Shown here piece after piece: positions 51,615 through 59,734 of a DNA stretch of 64,000 nt. Under the pieces are notes generated by a model, which worked only from the letters and a program-made list of their open reading frames with translations, searched no databases and was not told where the DNA came from. This stretch comes from JALYGK01 sp036259835. Its GTDB lineage: Bacteria; Actinomycetota; UBA4738. Both the position numbers and the translations under genes were made by a program. Location: assembly GCA_036259835.1 (NCBI GenBank), contig DATABA010000022.1:1-64000 (forward strand), in the 5' to 3' direction. Position 1 is the first letter of the stretch, and each line of letters starts with the position of its first letter.

Positions 51615-53285
51615 GTGGAAACGGCTGCTCGATCGCGGAAATCTGACGACCAAGCACTCGATGTCTTCCTGCGGCAATCGTCGGGATTGGTCCGAGAGCT
51701 CTCTATCTTCGATGCTGCGGTTTTTGGAGTGCTTGCAAGCGGGCTCTTCTTCTCCTTCATTTATTTCTTCCCATACCCGCAGTACATCACGCCGGGGATT
51801 AACACCGTCCTGATGCTCGTCCTCGGCACGCTGGCCTCGTTACCCGTAATCATCTGCTATGCGGCGCTTGGCTCGGCGATGCCGAGAGCGGGCGGCGACT
51901 ACCTGTACGACAGCCGGACGGTCTCTCCGGCACTGGGTTTCGCCATTCCACTTGGTATGGGGGCGTTCGTCTGGACCATCCTGTTTCCACTGGGCACATT
52001 CGTCATCGTCTCGTTTGGGCTCGGGCCCGTTCTCAACGCGGCTGCCTCGCAGTTCGGAATCGAAACCCTCACTGGATGGGCCAACGCGCTCCAGGGAACA
52101 ACTGGACAGCTGATCACGACGATCGTTCTCGCATTGCTGGCGTGGTTGATCACCATCCGAGGAGTCCGGCTCTACCGGATCATCCAGCGTAGCGTCTTTC
52201 TTCCGGCGATCGTGGTGACGAACGTGGCGTTGTTGATCCAGCTTTTCGTCAGCTCAAACGACCGGTTTCGGCAGGCATTCGACCGGTTCCCAGCGAACGA
52301 AGCAGACGGCATCACCTACGCCGGCATCCTCTCAACCGCCCAGCAGAACGGCTGGCAGCCGCCGTCATTCAGCTGGGGAGACACGCTCCTCTGGATCCCC
52401 GTGATGCTGGGCGTCGTCCCATTCGTGGTCTACGCGACCGAGGGCATGCTAGGAGAGGTCAAACGCGCCCGTGACTTCGCCCGGTTGAGCCGAGCTCTCA
52501 TCCTAGGGGCGCTCTATATCGGGATTGTCGTCTTTGGGCTCCTGTACTTCCTGTTCGAACGAATGGCGTCCCAGGAGTTCATCTCTGCGGCGTCGTTTCT
52601 CGTGAATGAGGAAATTATCGCGCTGCCATACGACCTCAACATCACATCCTTCAGCTCCATCGTGAACGACAACTTCTTTCTGGTTCTTGCGGTGTCGCTC
52701 GGGTTCATCGCGAGCGCCTTCCAACTCATGACCGCCGTGATGATGAATGAGACCCGGATCCTGGTCTCCATGGGGCTCGACCGCACGCTCCCCGCGAAGT
52801 TCGCCGACGTGAACCCGAGGTTCCACGCGCCGATCTTCTCGGCTACCGTGTACGTTGCCCTCGTCCTGGGCATGACGCTGTGGTTCACCTACGCGCCGGA
52901 GTGGTCCACGGTGTTCACGTATCTCAGCGTGTACGGCGGGCAGGGCGTATTGCTCTTCGGCTGCCTGGCAGCGTTCCTCCTCCCGATCCGGGCGAGGGCG
53001 ATCTACGAAGCCTCTCCCGTGGCGAGGTACCACATCGGGCGTCTTCCGCTGATCACGGTGATCAGTGCGCTCGGAATGATTCTGTACGTGGCAAGCCTGT
53101 TCGTCATCGCCACCAACGACAAGGTCGGCCTCACCGGAGCGGGCCTCGGCTTGCCCGCCGACCCCCGCTGGCTCCTGATCGTGCCCGTCGTTTTCTTCCT
53201 CGCGGTCTTCTTTGCGTGGCAATGGGTCGAGAGGAGGCGAGGGATCGATACGAGGCTTGTCTTCGAGGCGGTCCCGCCCGAGTGA
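51615..53285 (+). CDS. APC-superfamily amino-acid/amine permease
   Basis: A 556-residue permease, GTG start behind AAAGGAGG. About twelve helices; the first carries the APC-type sequence FDAAVFGVLASGLFFSF and the second a GSAMPRAGGDYLYDSRTVSP loop, the conserved substrate-site region. Unusual large loops lie between helices 6 and 7. In this island it could import or exchange the compound processed by the hydrolases that follow. Specificity cannot be read. Confidence 0.88.
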   Translation: METAARSRKSDDQALDVFLRQSSGLVRELSIFDAAVFGVLASGLFFSFIYFFPYPQYITPGINTVLMLVLGTLASLPVIICYAALGSAMPRAGGDYLYDSRTVSPALGFAIPLGMGAFVWTILFPLGTFVIVSFGLGPVLNAAASQFGIETLTGWANALQGTTGQLITTIVLALLAWLITIRGVRLYRIIQRSVFLPAIVVTNVALLIQLFVSSNDRFRQAFDRFPANEADGITYAGILSTAQQNGWQPPSFSWGDTLLWIPVMLGVVPFVVYATEGMLGEVKRARDFARLSRALILGALYIGIVVFGLLYFLFERMASQEFISAASFLVNEEIIALPYDLNITSFSSIVNDNFFLVLAVSLGFIASAFQLMTAVMMNETRILVSMGLDRTLPAKFADVNPRFHAPIFSATVYVALVLGMTLWFTYAPEWSTVFTYLSVYGGQGVLLFGCLAAFLLPIRARAIYEASPVARYHIGRLPLITVISALGMILYVASLFVIATNDKVGLTGAGLGLPADPRWLLIVPVVFFLAVFFAWQWVERRRGIDTRLVFEAVPPE

Positions 53286-53382
53286 GAAGCTCAGGAGTTC
53301 CAAAGGCTGCCGGCGTCAGTTGCCCAAAGTAGGCCGAAGGCCACCTCGCGGGCGTTGATAAGCGAGCCGTGAAAGGAACGCG

Positions 53383-54588
53383 ATGACGTATTTCCCCATG
53401 GATGAGTACGAGCAACGGTGGAGTCGCGTATGGGATGCGATTCACTCCGCGGGGTTCGAGACCGCGCTGGTCTGGGGGCAGAGCGGCGGAAATTACGAGC
53501 GGTGCAATGACATCCTCTACCTGACGAACTACTACTCGAACCAGTCAGGTCATGCGTACGACTCAAGCGTGAGACTGGCGAGCAGTTACTCGGCGGCATT
53601 GTTCGCAAATGGAGATTCGCCGGAACTCTTCGCCGACCAACCTGACTACCCTGAAGACCTTCTTGCAGTCGGTCGTGTTTCGTCCGATCGAAACCTCATC
53701 CGTGCTGTGACTGCCGGACTCCGGCAGAGGAGCGCCACGGGAAAGGTACTCTCGGTCGGACACGACTTCCTTCCCGTGAAGTACGCCCGCCTCCTCGAAG
53801 ACGCTTTCCCCGGGATTGAGTTCACTTACGACGATGAGCTAGTGCGCGACGTCCGACGATACAAGTCGACGTTCGAGCTCGAGTGCATACGTGAAGCTGG
53901 TGAAACAGCTTCCGCAGCCCTCCAGGCGCTGATGGAAACCGCCATGCGTGGCGGTACACAGGCTGACGCCGCAGCCGCCGGAATGGCGGAGCTCGCTCGA
54001 CGAGGAGGCTTCCCCCACATGATTCCCGTCTCGAGCGGGGCTACGATTCACCGATTCACCGGCGACCCGATCGCGGGCTTCTCTCGAGAAATCGTCATGG
54101 CTCCTGGCGACCTCGTCCGTGCGTGGGTCTACGGACCAATCTGGCAGGGGTACTGGCTCGATCCTGGGCGAACTGGCATCGTCGGTCGAGCTGGCACTCG
54201 TCGACAGCGTGAGTTGATTCGAACCGCTACCGACATCACCCATCGCCTGATGGAGTCGGTTACCCCCGGTTCCCGGGTGCTCGATGTCGTCGCTCTCGGC
54301 GAGCGACTGACTACAGAGAGCGGCTCTCAGGACGATCCCGTATCAAACATGTTCCCGTTGTACGGGCACGGAGTCGGGATGTTTTGGGAACGACCCACGC
54401 TTGGGGAAGGGATGCTCGGCGAGCCCGGGACAGAAGAGCGATACGCGTACTTCCACTCCGGCCAAACGTGCACCATCGAAGTCTTCCTGAGTTGGCCGGG
54501 CGTGGGAAGCGCTGGGATCGAGGAGTGCTTCATCGTGCAGGACGGAAAAAACGAACTACTTACTACGACTGATCTGGAGTGGTGGTGA
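53383..54588 (+). CDS. Creatinase/M24-like protein A with non-canonical metal site
   Basis: A 401-residue protein of the pita-bread (M24) fold: a creatinase-N domain (about 1-150) and a catalytic-type domain. Against aminopeptidase P, the second Asp (YWLDPGRT), His (GHGVG) and both Glu (TIEVF, GIEECF) are kept. The first metal Asp (VDxG) is absent: the strand reads LVRAWVYGPIWQGYW. The HExP His is Trp (FWERP). So it is not a typical peptidase; creatinase and ectoine hydrolase are relatives that also depart from the canonical site. Confidence 0.82.
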   Translation: MTYFPMDEYEQRWSRVWDAIHSAGFETALVWGQSGGNYERCNDILYLTNYYSNQSGHAYDSSVRLASSYSAALFANGDSPELFADQPDYPEDLLAVGRVSSDRNLIRAVTAGLRQRSATGKVLSVGHDFLPVKYARLLEDAFPGIEFTYDDELVRDVRRYKSTFELECIREAGETASAALQALMETAMRGGTQADAAAAGMAELARRGGFPHMIPVSSGATIHRFTGDPIAGFSREIVMAPGDLVRAWVYGPIWQGYWLDPGRTGIVGRAGTRRQRELIRTATDITHRLMESVTPGSRVLDVVALGERLTTESGSQDDPVSNMFPLYGHGVGMFWERPTLGEGMLGEPGTEERYAYFHSGQTCTIEVFLSWPGVGSAGIEECFIVQDGKNELLTTTDLEWW

Positions 54589-54633
54589 GGAGTAATGAAC
54601 GCGTTCCCGTTGGAGGGCGCCCCGAAGCTTGGG

Positions 54634-55827
54634 TCACCACCATTCGAGTTCGGTCGTGGTGAGCAGTTCATTTCGCTCCCGTCCCACGATGAAATTCTGT
54701 TCCACACCCGCGCTGCCCACGCCCGGTCGATACAGAAATGTCTCGGCCGTAACGGTCTGGCCTTCGTGAAACGCCGTCACCTCGTTCTTCCACCCTTCGG
54801 TGAAGTAAGGCTCCTCCCAGTAAAGCCCAATCCCATGGCCGTACAACGGGAACATCCTTGCCGCTTGGTCATCCTCCGTACCGGCCTCCCTCCGCAGCTG
54901 GGAGCCGAGATTCACGATGTCCTTCACGCGGACCCCCGGACGGATCGCCTCCATCACGCGAGAGACGATGTCATTGGCCGCCCCGATGAGCGCTCGCTGA
55001 TCCGGACGCGGCTTCCCACCAACCACGGCCGTCCGGCCAGGATCGCACCAGTAACCTTGCCAAGCGGGGCCGTACACCCAGGCGCGGACCATATCACCGT
55101 CGCTCATCGAGATGGCGGGCGACGAGCCAGTAATCGGATCGCCCGCGAAGTGGTACATATCGTTGCCGCTGGCAACGGGAACCATGTGCGGAAATCCACC
55201 GCGCCGCACAAGCTCCGATGCACCGGCCGCAGCGGCCTCCGCTTGTGTCCCGCCGCGCACTGCCCGCTCCATCAAGGCGGTCATCGCCGCGGATACGGCG
55301 ACGCCGGCCTCGCGGTAGCAGTCGAGCTCGCGCTGGGTCTTGTGAAGCCTCACGTCACGAACCAGGCGGTCGTCAGCGACAAATTCAACGCCGGGAAGAG
55401 CTTCCGTCAGAAGGCGGTAATACTTCGCGGGGAGGAAATCCTCGCCAACCAGGGCCACGCGACCCTCCGTGATTCCGCGCGCCTTGAGCACTTCTGCGAC
55501 CGTGACGAGAACGTTCTCACCCCAGACGACGCGCTCAACCGCGATCGGGAGGAGCTCCGAAGGGTAGTCGGGTTCGTCGGCAACCAACAGGGGGACGTCA
55601 CGCTCGTGCATCAGGACGGCGCTGAATCCGAGTCCCGTCCACCAATCCGTGTCGTAGTCGTGTCCAGACTGACTCGAGTAGTAGTTGGTAAGGTACAGAA
55701 GGTCGCCGTGTCTCTCGTACGTACCGGCCGTCCGTCCCCAGACCAGCGCGGTCGCTATTCCCTTAACCTCCATCGCGTCGTAGATGCGACGCCATCGCTC
55801 CTCGTACTCGTCCTGAGGGAAGTACAC
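54634..55827 (-). CDS. Creatinase/M24-like protein B, paralogue of the neighbour
   Basis: A 397-residue paralogue on the opposite strand, convergent with protein A (45 bases apart). Same layout and shared C-terminal ending (LLTTTELEWW against LLTTTDLEWW). It has the same changes: MVRAWVYGPAWQGYWCDPGRT lacks the first Asp and GHGIGLYWEEP has Trp for the catalytic His, with His, Glu and Glu kept. GTG start has GAGGAGG upstream. The two may form a heteromer or act on related substrates. Confidence 0.82.
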   Translation of the reverse strand: MYFPQDEYEERWRRIYDAMEVKGIATALVWGRTAGTYERHGDLLYLTNYYSSQSGHDYDTDWWTGLGFSAVLMHERDVPLLVADEPDYPSELLPIAVERVVWGENVLVTVAEVLKARGITEGRVALVGEDFLPAKYYRLLTEALPGVEFVADDRLVRDVRLHKTQRELDCYREAGVAVSAAMTALMERAVRGGTQAEAAAAGASELVRRGGFPHMVPVASGNDMYHFAGDPITGSSPAISMSDGDMVRAWVYGPAWQGYWCDPGRTAVVGGKPRPDQRALIGAANDIVSRVMEAIRPGVRVKDIVNLGSQLRREAGTEDDQAARMFPLYGHGIGLYWEEPYFTEGWKNEVTAFHEGQTVTAETFLYRPGVGSAGVEQNFIVGRERNELLTTTELEWW

Positions 55828-55960
55828 GATCCGCCTCCTCTTGCTGGTTCACTCACGGCTACGGCGTGGGCGAACGCCGGGCGGAATCGTAGATCACCGG
55901 GGGTGCGATTTGCCGCCGACATCGCTGGTCGTTCCCACGCTCGTTTCGGAGGCGGGTGAG

Positions 55961-56830
55961 ATGAGACCGCTCCCGATCCTGGCGGTCCAGGCCGCTCCAG
56001 TCCCGTGGGAGGTGGACGCGACGTGGGAGAAATTCGAAGTGACGACGAGACGACTCGTCCAAGCGTTCCCGAGCACGAAACTGGTCGTGTATCCGGAGCT
56101 GTTTCTATCGGCGATCGGGCCCACGACGATCCCTCCCCGAGCCGGCTATTCGGTCGAAAGGGTGGCGCAGCGCATCCCTGGACCCTTGACGGAGCGGCTC
56201 GGCGAGCTTGCCGAAGAACTCCAAATCTGGCTCGTGCCTGGATCGGTCTACGAGATCGGAGACGCCGGCCGAATCTACAACACAGCCGTCGCCGTTCGAC
56301 CCGACGGCTCCATCGCGGCGCGCTATCGAAAGATTTTTCCGTGGCGGCCATGGGAGCGGTCATTCCCCGGCGAGGACCTCGTCCTGTTCGACATCGATGA
56401 TGTGGGTCGTGTGGGCCTGATGATCTGCTACGACGGCTGGTTCCCTGAAGTCGCGCGGAATCTTGCTTGGCTAGGGGCTGAACTGATTCTCCAGCCTGCT
56501 GCCACCTGGACCTCCGACAGAGAGCAGGAGCTCGTTCTCGTCCGCGCTCAGGCCATCACCAATCAAGTGATCGTTGTCAACGTCAACGTCGGCGGTGGTT
56601 ACGGGGAAGGGCGCAGCTTAGTGGTGGATCCAGAGGGGCACGTCCTTCAAGCTGCTGGCGGCGGGGAAGAAGTAATTACGGACGTCCTCGATTTCGACGG
56701 CGTGCGAAGAGTGAGGCAGTACGGCTCTGTAGGGATGAACAGGCTGTGGGAAGAAGTGCGTGAGCGCCAGAGGATAAGGCTTCCCATGTATGGCGGCTCG
56801 CTTCCCGGCATGATTCAACCATCCGCGTAA
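55961..56830 (+). CDS. Nitrilase-superfamily carbon-nitrogen hydrolase
   Basis: ATG at 55961 behind GGAGG gives 289 residues. The Glu-Lys-Cys triad is complete: YPELFLS, YRKIFPW and MICYDGWFPE. A following AALILQ-like strand and ANxV region (ITNQVIVVNVNVGGG) match the amidase branch, which includes carbamoylputrescine and other amidases. It is divergent from M24-like protein B. It probably hydrolyses an amide or nitrile made or released in the same pathway. Confidence 0.9.
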   Translation: MRPLPILAVQAAPVPWEVDATWEKFEVTTRRLVQAFPSTKLVVYPELFLSAIGPTTIPPRAGYSVERVAQRIPGPLTERLGELAEELQIWLVPGSVYEIGDAGRIYNTAVAVRPDGSIAARYRKIFPWRPWERSFPGEDLVLFDIDDVGRVGLMICYDGWFPEVARNLAWLGAELILQPAATWTSDREQELVLVRAQAITNQVIVVNVNVGGGYGEGRSLVVDPEGHVLQAAGGGEEVITDVLDFDGVRRVRQYGSVGMNRLWEEVRERQRIRLPMYGGSLPGMIQPSA

Positions 56831-56841
56831 GGCACCCACCC

Positions 56842-57094
56842 TCACGCCCGCCCTTGACCAGTTTCCTTGAGCTCCAAGAATGGCGGGAGTTCGCCAGTGA
56901 ACGGGATGATCCGGGTGAGGTGTAAAAATCGGGCAGGGCGACGCCCTCCTCCCATCGTCGCAGCGCCGTTGTGAGAACGTCGGCTCCAGAACGAAGCGCT
57001 CTTGGCCCAGCCCTAACCGCTTTCGTTGTCCCTTTATCCACTCGCTGAACTCGGCCGTAAGGCTTTCGCTCCGCTTTGGCCGCCCTAGCTGCAC
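56842..57094 (-). pseudogene. XRE-family regulator, frameshifted
   Basis: Read in order across three frames the minus strand gives MQLGRPKRSESLTAEFSEWI then KGQRKRLGLGQERF, a second frame DVLTTALRRWEEGVALPDF and a third LHLTRIIPFTGELPPFLELK ending at 56842. The middle piece is the recognition helix and turn of a Cro/C1 regulator. Two frame changes in about 250 bases and no single open frame show decay, as in the other island debris. Confidence 0.55.
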
Positions 57095-57363
57095 CGCTTC
57101 CTCCCTTCCCGCCGTGGGAAGCTGCTGACCACGGTAAGCCCCGGCAGTGACTCAAGCTGAGTTTGGAAACCCGTTTTTGTCACTCTGGTCCGTTGGGGAT
57201 TTTCGGTGGTCTCGCAAGCGCCTGCCGCAAGAAGCTGGGTTGGTTCCGTCTGAACAACAACTGAGGACGGCATATCCCGTTGTGGGAGTCGCTCAACAAC
57301 TACTCCGCGCCTTTCGGCTTGGATGAGCTGATTTTGAATTGACCGGCGCGGCTGAAGGATCAT
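57085..57363 (-). CDS. Hypothetical ORF, 92 residues
   Basis: An ATG-start frame with a soluble, polar protein (VVVERLPQRDMPSSVVVQTE, then TQLLAAGACETTENPQR). Its stop overlaps the start of the decayed XRE gene, as in small phage or plasmid operons. I see no family. The stretch is more A/T-rich than surroundings. It may be a real accessory gene or chance. Confidence 0.3.
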   Translation of the reverse strand: MILQPRRSIQNQLIQAERRGVVVERLPQRDMPSSVVVQTEPTQLLAAGACETTENPQRTRVTKTGFQTQLESLPGLTVVSSFPRREGRKRCS

Positions 57364-57431
57364 TTCGATGAGCGAATGCGTACAACCGTGAAAACTGCAC
57401 TTGGCCTACGGTTTCTATCTCCGGGGCGCGC

Positions 57432-58022
57432 TTAGAAGGCTGCAGACACGAGAAACCACAGCGCCGCGAACGGGGCCACTGCAATCTCCACCAGGCATCC
57501 GATCACGCCGACGAGCGCCGCCACCAGGACCCACGGTGCAAACACGAACCGCGCTGGCACCAGAGTGAGAAGCAACTCTCGCGTGCCCGCAGCGGTTCGC
57601 CAGAAGCGGTACGAATTGAAGACCGACCTGACCCAGCTCTTCTGTGCGGCTCCCCGAGCTTCGCGGGACAGGCGTCGAAGCTCCTCTGCCCGCTCCCCGA
57701 CGAGCTGAGGTAACGCACGGAAGTGCTCCCGGACTCGAGTCAGGCGGCTCAGCCCGACAGTGAAGACGAGCAAGACCGCAGGACTTGCCATGAGCACGAG
57801 TGCCCAGAGAGCCAGCGTCGTGGGCTCCCGGGCGGCCTGAACCTGCGTTGGGATGGTGACCCAGATCAGAGCACCGGCGGCCATACCCAGCAAGGAGAGC
57901 TTTCGCAATCGCCCAGCCGTTCGATGGATCAACGCTAGGACCGCGTCGAGGGCCTCCGACGTCCGGCCCAGTGCCGAGCGCGGAGCGCGGCCTTCGACCG
58001 GATTACCGGATCGCTCTTCCAT
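57432..58022 (-). CDS. Hypothetical membrane protein
   Basis: A 196-residue protein. Residues about 45-62 and 72-90 are membrane helices (LLGMAAGALIWVTIPTQV, ALWALVLMASPAVLLVFTVG), a charged helical loop follows (RVREHFRALPQLVGERAEEL), and two more hydrophobic segments end it (FVFAPWVLVAALVGVIGCLV, APFAALWFLVSAAF). No family recognised. It is the last gene before the right attachment repeat. Confidence 0.6.
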   Translation of the reverse strand: MEERSGNPVEGRAPRSALGRTSEALDAVLALIHRTAGRLRKLSLLGMAAGALIWVTIPTQVQAAREPTTLALWALVLMASPAVLLVFTVGLSRLTRVREHFRALPQLVGERAEELRRLSREARGAAQKSWVRSVFNSYRFWRTAAGTRELLLTLVPARFVFAPWVLVAALVGVIGCLVEIAVAPFAALWFLVSAAF

Positions 58023-58129
58023 CCCTGTGGTGTTCCCGGTGTGGGTGCTTGTACTCGCAGGGAGTGGACCGTCCGTGGGGCATCCTCCAATTTTGCGCTG
58101 GCCTAGGAATCCCTCTGACCTCGCCTACA

Positions 58130-58169
58130 CACGGCAGAGGTCGTGGGTTCGACTCCGATCACCTCCACC
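58130..58169 (+). other. Right attachment repeat: partial tRNA-Ala 3' end
   Basis: A 40-base copy of the tRNA-Ala 3' half, with the anticodon 3' stem, the T arm (one changed base, G at 58145, which breaks a T-stem pair) and the acceptor 3' strand. Nothing upstream resembles the tRNA 5' half, so it cannot be a functional tRNA. With 42196-42235 it bounds about 15.9 kb. Confidence 0.85.
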
Positions 58170-58235
58170 CATCCGGCGATCTGTGCCCGGCCGCTGGCCG
58201 CCGTACGGCTTCTGTGATCCGCGTGAAGCTGGATG

Positions 58236-58814
58236 CTACCCAGTCACAGTCGGCTCGTTGACGATGACGGGTGGAGGCGGAGCAACCGCACCGGATCCTC
58301 CTGCACCGCCGCCCGTCGAGAGAGCGCCGCCACTGCCGCCCGTGGACTGAGTGCCACCACTGCCGCCGTCTCCACCACCGCCATCTCCATCGCCTCCACC
58401 GCCGTTGCCCTTCCCGGGCCGGGGCGGAGGTCCATGACCACCTGAATCCACATGCTCAACGCTATAGACGACGAAGTGATTGAGGTCCTTATCGAAGAAG
58501 GATGACTGGGACTGTCCGCCAGGAATGCTCGTACTCATGAGGCCCGAAATCTTGCTGCCGTTCGAGAACTCTTCCTTGCCTTCTGCACACCACGAGACGG
58601 TAGCCATGTCGGATGTTGTCGTGTTGGTCATTGTCAACGTACCGCCTGACACCTGAAAGCTCACCCCGTCAACACTGCCGGACGTGGTGAACTGCTGTCC
58701 GCCGGCGGGGCACTGAACGGCCTGAGCCACCGCCCTTTGCAGGCCAACTACCAATCCGAGCATGACCAGTCCAGCGACCAAGGACTTCTGGGGTGAAACC
58801 GTCGTTCGCGTCAT
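58236..58814 (-). CDS. Secreted Gly-rich hypothetical protein
   Basis: A 192-residue protein with a signal peptide (SLVAGLVMLGLVVGLQRAVAQA), a small beta-type domain with two Cys (VQCPAGG and VSWCAEG) and a long Gly/Ser/Asp low-complexity tail from about residue 128 that ends in a Pro-rich segment. The tail is coded by repeated GGC/GGT/GGA-type triplets. Probably exported. Function not readable. First gene to the right of the island. Confidence 0.62.
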   Translation of the reverse strand: MTRTTVSPQKSLVAGLVMLGLVVGLQRAVAQAVQCPAGGQQFTTSGSVDGVSFQVSGGTLTMTNTTTSDMATVSWCAEGKEEFSNGSKISGLMSTSIPGGQSQSSFFDKDLNHFVVYSVEHVDSGGHGPPPRPGKGNGGGGDGDGGGGDGGSGGTQSTGGSGGALSTGGGAGGSGAVAPPPPVIVNEPTVTG

Positions 58815-58927
58815 CGCATGCTCCGTCCGATTTAGTGGTCGTTAGAAAATTCGCATTGACCACTCTGTCGCGACCTTGTGACATGTCAAGCATTTGACCG
58901 ATGGTTGGGGTGCTCTCTATCGCCTAC

Positions 58928-59665
58928 TCAATTTGCGTTAGGAGACTCCCTCGCTTCCTGACTCGCCGGGTACGCGTCGGCGCGCAACCGGTTGAGTGGA
59001 CCGATGGGACGGATCCGATCGGATGTGTTCCACGGGTTGAACCTGAGTTCGTCCGAGAGCTCCTGGGATAAACGGCGCTCCAACTGAAGGTTGCCGATGC
59101 GGCGCCACGCCCCAGTCAACCTCGCGACGGCGAATCGGAATCGCAACCGGCCTTGCTCGAGCGCCTCATCCAGTTTGGCGAGGTCGAGACCTGTAACGCG
59201 TTCTTCGGGCGGTGACGGGAGCGTTCCAAACAGGAGGACCTCTCCGTCCACTTCGTATGGGAGGACCGTCGAAAAGGTTCGCGAACCGAATTCAGACGCG
59301 GGCAGCAATAGATGTCTTGCCACCGGCGCGCTGGCCGCCGAAACGAGAAGGAAGTCCTGGTCCCTCCGCGGGCCGTTGTAGTCGGGGAGCTTGATGGCAA
59401 GGCCCAGAACATCCGGCAGTCCTTGAGGGACTCCCGCGCCCCGAGACAACCGTGCGATCGCCTGGTGGTCTCCTTCCTTCAGAGCAGCTCTCTCTTTCGG
59501 GATGTGCAGGGTCCCGGCAAACGCGCGGCCGTATGGGTGGAAGAAGCGCCGGCCGCGCAGTCGCGTCGCAACCGCAAAAAAGGCTGCGGTGGGCACGGGA
59601 AGAAGCGTTTCGGCAGCACGTTCGCCGAACTTCTCGATCGCCGCGACGAGATTCTTCTTGGCCAT
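58928..59665 (-). CDS. Catalase-fold-like protein of unknown function
   Basis: A 245-residue soluble protein. The layout (HPYGRAFAGTLHIP, GVPQGLPDVLGLAIKLPD, DQDFLLVSA, PVARHLLLPASEF) recalls the beta-barrel of catalase-like proteins (HPKG, GTL, RFS). It is much shorter than a catalase, and I cannot point to the distal His-Asn pair or the proximal Tyr motif, so heme binding is unproven. Upstream gene on this strand is a metallophosphoesterase, 69 bases away. Confidence 0.55.
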   Translation of the reverse strand: MAKKNLVAAIEKFGERAAETLLPVPTAAFFAVATRLRGRRFFHPYGRAFAGTLHIPKERAALKEGDHQAIARLSRGAGVPQGLPDVLGLAIKLPDYNGPRRDQDFLLVSAASAPVARHLLLPASEFGSRTFSTVLPYEVDGEVLLFGTLPSPPEERVTGLDLAKLDEALEQGRLRFRFAVARLTGAWRRIGNLQLERRLSQELSDELRFNPWNTSDRIRPIGPLNRLRADAYPASQEARESPNAN

Positions 59666-59734
59666 GGCCGCAAGTTACTCGTTTCCTGGCCGGAAGCCGC
59701 ACCTACGCCGGCGGCGACGGCGTGGGAGACGAAG

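Noticed and set aside
54595..55959. 454-residue plus-strand frame
   Set aside because: Antisense to M24-like protein B, whose homology and ribosome site are clear.
58130..58169. A second functional tRNA-Ala
   Set aside because: Only the 3' half exists and one T-stem base is changed; no D arm or acceptor 5' strand lies upstream.
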